Positions 6,793 to 9,214 of a stretch of 9,214 nt of DNA are shown here, in pieces (the first letter of the stretch is position 1; the number at the start of each line of letters is the position of its first letter). The stretch lies in contig JAKSUD010000027.1 in NCBI GenBank assembly GCA_024409185.1, positions 1 through 9,214 of the forward strand, given 5' to 3'. The notes beneath the pieces are model-generated. The model saw only the letters and a list, made by a program, of their open reading frames with translations, ran no database searches and was not told the origin of the DNA. The position numbers were made by a program, and so were the translations under genes. Source of the stretch: an archaeon. GTDB lineage: Archaea > Methanobacteriota > Methanobacteria > Methanobacteriales > Methanobacteriaceae.

Positions 6793-6845
6793 AATTAAAA
6801 AGAATTCTAAAATTAATGAATTAAATTCAAGCTGATTTTATTATT

Positions 6846-6888
6846 TTTATTATACCAATGATTAGACAAGCATAAAAAGAGAAGGAGG
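6846..6888 (+). promoter_or_regulatory. Candidate TATA box and ribosome binding site of PIN-ATPase gene
   Basis: TTTATTATA (6846-6854) is a possible TATA box, giving a transcript start near 6880 and a short leader. GGAGG at 6884-6888 lies 7 nt before the ATG at 6896 and fixes the start. The ribosome binding site is clear; the TATA call is weaker. Confidence 0.5.
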
Positions 6889-6895
6889 TTTAAAA

Positions 6896-9094
6896 ATGGA
6901 TTTTGATTATGATTATGCTAATGATATTGAAGAAGAAATAAAAAGAATTGTTCCAGATACAAGTGCAGTTATAGAAGGAAATGTTATAAAAATTATTAAA
7001 GAAAAAGAATTAAATTATCCAGAAATCATTATTCCAGAAGCTGTAATAGCTGAATTAGAACATCAGGCTAATAATCACAGACCTACAGGTGTAAAAGGGC
7101 TTGAAGAGATTAAAAAATTACAAGAATTAGCAAATAAAGGTAAATTAGCTATTAAAATCACAGGTAGAAGACCAAGTAAATTTGAAAAGGATAATGCTAA
7201 ATTTGGTGAAGTTGATAGTTTAATAAGAGATGTAGCTAAAAGTGAACTTGCATTACTTCTTACAAGTGATAGAATTCAAGCTAAAACTGCTGAAGCTCAA
7301 GGAATTCCAGTTATTTATTCTGCTCAAGAATTTAAAGGAAATATTGAATTAAAAATTGAGAAATTCTTTGACAGTGGAACAATGTCTGTTCATTTAAAAG
7401 AAAATGTACCTCCAATGGCTAAAAAAGGTAAACCTGGTGAAGTTAGACTTGTTAAATTAGCTGATGAAGTTTTTAATTACAAACAATTAGAAAATATTGC
7501 AGAGGAGATTCTTGAGAAGGAAAGATATGATCCTAAAACTTATTTAGAAGCAGATATGGATGGAGCTATTGTTATACAATCAAGAAATCTTAGGATTTCA
7601 ATAGCTAGACCTCCATTTTCAGAAGCTTTAGAGATTACTGCTGTTAGACCAGTAGCTGAAGTTTCTATTGAAGATTATAATCTTTCTCCAGAGCTTCTTG
7701 AACGTTTTAAAAATAGTGCAAGAGGTATTTTAATTTCAGGTTCTCCAGGAGCGGGTAAAAGTACTTTTGCTCAAGCAATAGCTAAATTTTATGATGAAGA
7801 TATGAATAAAATTGTAAAAACTATGGAAACTCCAAGAGACTTACAAGTAGCTGATACAATCACTCAATATTCTCCACTTGAAGGAGATATGGAAAATACA
7901 GCAGATATTTTACTTCTTGTAAGACCTGATTTTACAATTTATGATGAACTTAGAAAAAACCATGATTTCTCTATTTTTGCAGATATGCGTCTTGCAGGTG
8001 TTGGAATGATTGGTGTTGTTCATGCAACTCGTCCAATTGATGCAATTCAAAGAATAGCTAATAGAGTAGATTTAGGTACTATTCCATCTATTGTTGATAC
8101 TACAATTTATATTGATAATGGAGAAATTGCAGCTATTTATGAAACTAAACTTACTGTTAAAGTTCCAACTGGAATGGAAGAACGTGACCTTTCAAGACCT
8201 GTTATTGAAGTTTTAGACTTTGAAACTGGTGAACTTGTTAATGAGATTTATACTTATGGTGATCAAACCATTGTAATGGATATTGAAATGGTTGAACAGT
8301 CTAAAATTGATAAAATGAAAAGAGAAAAATCTCCTGTTCAGCTTATTGCAGAGAAAGAAATCCTTAGAAGACTTAAAAAACTTGTTCCTAAAACAGCTAT
8401 GGAAGTTTCCCTTGTAAATGATAAAAGAGTAACTGTTTATGTTAATAAGAAACATGTTCCTAAAATCATTGGAAAAGGTGGTAAAAGAATAGCTGAATTA
8501 GAGAAGAAAATTGGTCTTAGTATTAATGTTGATGAGCTTGATAATGCTCCAAGTAGCTTTCAAAAACGTTTAGAAAGTAAAGCTCAAGAAAAGAAAAAAG
8601 GCAAAAAATCTAAAAAAGTTAAAAAAGACTCTTTTGCATCTAAATTTGAATCTTCATTTAATGATGATGAAGATGATTATTCTTCATCAAATTACAATTC
8701 TAATTCAAATTATGATGGTTTAGATATTGAATTTGTTGATTCTAAAGACAAACTTAAAGATTATTCAATTAAAGACTCTCTTATTGAAGAACTTAATCAT
8801 GAATTAAAAGATTATTCTTTAGATAATTCAAATAACTTAAGAGAAGATTTAGCTCCTTACTATGAAACTTTTGAGATTTATCCAGAACTTAGAGATAAAC
8901 ATGTTATCTTAAATATTGGAAAAGAATTTGTAGGAATAGCTTTTGATGTATTAATTGAAGATAAATTCTTATTTACAGCTACTATTGGTAAAAGAGGTTA
9001 TGTAAAATTAGCTAAAACCATAGATATGACTCAAGAAATTATTGAATCTGTTGATAATGGTTTAAGAATTATAGCTAGATATAGGGAGGATTAA
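6896..9094 (+). CDS. PIN-domain/PilT-like ATPase with KH domain (PINc/VapC family ATPase)
   Basis: A conserved archaeal protein (COG1855-like) joining a nuclease fold, an ATPase and an RNA-binding domain, presumably acting on RNA; the exact role is not established. PIN domain, about 16-145: acidic residues Asp21 (PDTSAVIEG), Glu54 (AVIAELE), Asp107 (EVDSLI) and Asp125 (LTSDR) fit the metal site. ATPase of the secretion/PilT type, about 230-430: Walker A GSPGAGKST (282-290), the acidic segment RPDFTIYDELRK (343-354), and VVHATRP (374-380), a His box. KH domain, about 500-548: IIGKGGKRIAELEKKIG with the GxxG loop at 526-529. A Lys- then Asp/Ser/Asn-rich low-complexity linker (about 556-650) separates it from a C-terminal beta-rich domain (about 655-730). 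At 732 residues it is longer than the roughly 600-650 I expect for the family, the excess being this linker. The next gene starts one base after its stop. Confidence 0.9.
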   Translation: MDFDYDYANDIEEEIKRIVPDTSAVIEGNVIKIIKEKELNYPEIIIPEAVIAELEHQANNHRPTGVKGLEEIKKLQELANKGKLAIKITGRRPSKFEKDNAKFGEVDSLIRDVAKSELALLLTSDRIQAKTAEAQGIPVIYSAQEFKGNIELKIEKFFDSGTMSVHLKENVPPMAKKGKPGEVRLVKLADEVFNYKQLENIAEEILEKERYDPKTYLEADMDGAIVIQSRNLRISIARPPFSEALEITAVRPVAEVSIEDYNLSPELLERFKNSARGILISGSPGAGKSTFAQAIAKFYDEDMNKIVKTMETPRDLQVADTITQYSPLEGDMENTADILLLVRPDFTIYDELRKNHDFSIFADMRLAGVGMIGVVHATRPIDAIQRIANRVDLGTIPSIVDTTIYIDNGEIAAIYETKLTVKVPTGMEERDLSRPVIEVLDFETGELVNEIYTYGDQTIVMDIEMVEQSKIDKMKREKSPVQLIAEKEILRRLKKLVPKTAMEVSLVNDKRVTVYVNKKHVPKIIGKGGKRIAELEKKIGLSINVDELDNAPSSFQKRLESKAQEKKKGKKSKKVKKDSFASKFESSFNDDEDDYSSSNYNSNSNYDGLDIEFVDSKDKLKDYSIKDSLIEELNHELKDYSLDNSNNLREDLAPYYETFEIYPELRDKHVILNIGKEFVGIAFDVLIEDKFLFTATIGKRGYVKLAKTIDMTQEIIESVDNGLRIIARYRED

Positions 9095-9095
9095 A

Positions 9096-9214
9096 ATGAA
9101 AATAGGTGTATCTGCACTTGCAACAGCTAGTGAAAAGTTTGAAGATGAAATAGAATATTATACAAGTCTTGGCTTAGATTGTATTGAAATTTTACATGAT
9201 TTTCCAAATGATGA
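9096..9214 (+). CDS. Sugar-phosphate isomerase/epimerase-like TIM-barrel protein, 3' cut by window
   Basis: Only the first 39 codons are present. MKIGVSALAT, then EDEIEYYTSLGLDCIEIL, is the typical first strand, helix and second strand of xylose-isomerase-like TIM barrels, a fold shared by sugar epimerases and endonuclease IV; the substrate cannot be told from this part. The ATG at 9096 has GGGAGG (9084-9089) 6 nt upstream, inside the end of the preceding gene, and lies one base after that gene's TAA. The two are very likely co-transcribed and possibly translationally coupled. Confidence 0.75.
   Translation, partial: MKIGVSALATASEKFEDEIEYYTSLGLDCIEILHDFPND

Noticed and set aside
5422..8455. 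Minus-strand reading frames opposite guaB and the PIN-ATPase gene
   Set aside because: They lie entirely within well-supported + strand genes, lack ribosome binding sites, and resemble no protein family.

Overview
The window looks like a piece of a Methanobacteriales genome (Methanobrevibacter or Methanosphaera type). The DNA is very AT-rich. It carries a methanofuran-biosynthesis gene (mfnB), a large Ig-like-repeat adhesin of the kind common in gut methanogens, and an archaeal PIN-ATPase-KH protein. Most genes start behind a GGAGG/GGTGG ribosome binding site 6-7 nt upstream. All genes found are on the + strand.

Layout: (1) 1-2538, the C-terminal 845 codons of a surface adhesin-like protein built from two alternating Ig-like repeat types, ending in a Pro/Asn linker, one membrane helix and a basic tail. 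An in-frame TGA at 1804-1806 breaks the frame. (2) 2552-2586, a hairpin plus T-tract terminator. (3) 2600-3955, a CLC-family chloride channel/transporter gene, broken by an in-frame TAA at 2963-2965. (4) 3956-4290, an AT-rich gene-free region with T-rich termination signals, an ACTCA/TGAGT motif cluster, a candidate TATA box and a 17-bp palindrome just before mfnB. (5) 4291-5007, mfnB, most probably starting at TTG. (6) 5177-6676, guaB (IMP dehydrogenase), with tandem repeats in its upstream region and two strong hairpins downstream. (7) 6896-9094, a PIN-ATPase-KH protein. One base after its stop begins (8) a TIM-barrel sugar-phosphate isomerase/epimerase-like gene that runs off the window at 9214.

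How the genes relate: mfnB and guaB are housekeeping metabolism (C1-carrier coenzyme and guanine nucleotide synthesis) and appear to be separate transcription units, each with its own upstream region. The PIN-ATPase-KH gene and the isomerase-like gene are probably one operon. The adhesin and CLC genes are envelope functions. Both are interrupted by a single in-frame stop with otherwise intact coding sequence on either side, so they are either recently inactivated or carry sequence errors.

I did not find a clearly new multi-gene system. The points most worth checking are the two neighbouring nonsense codons, the modular duplication history and glycosylation-sequon density of the adhesin, the mis-callable TTG start of mfnB, and the structured regulatory-looking DNA before mfnB and guaB.
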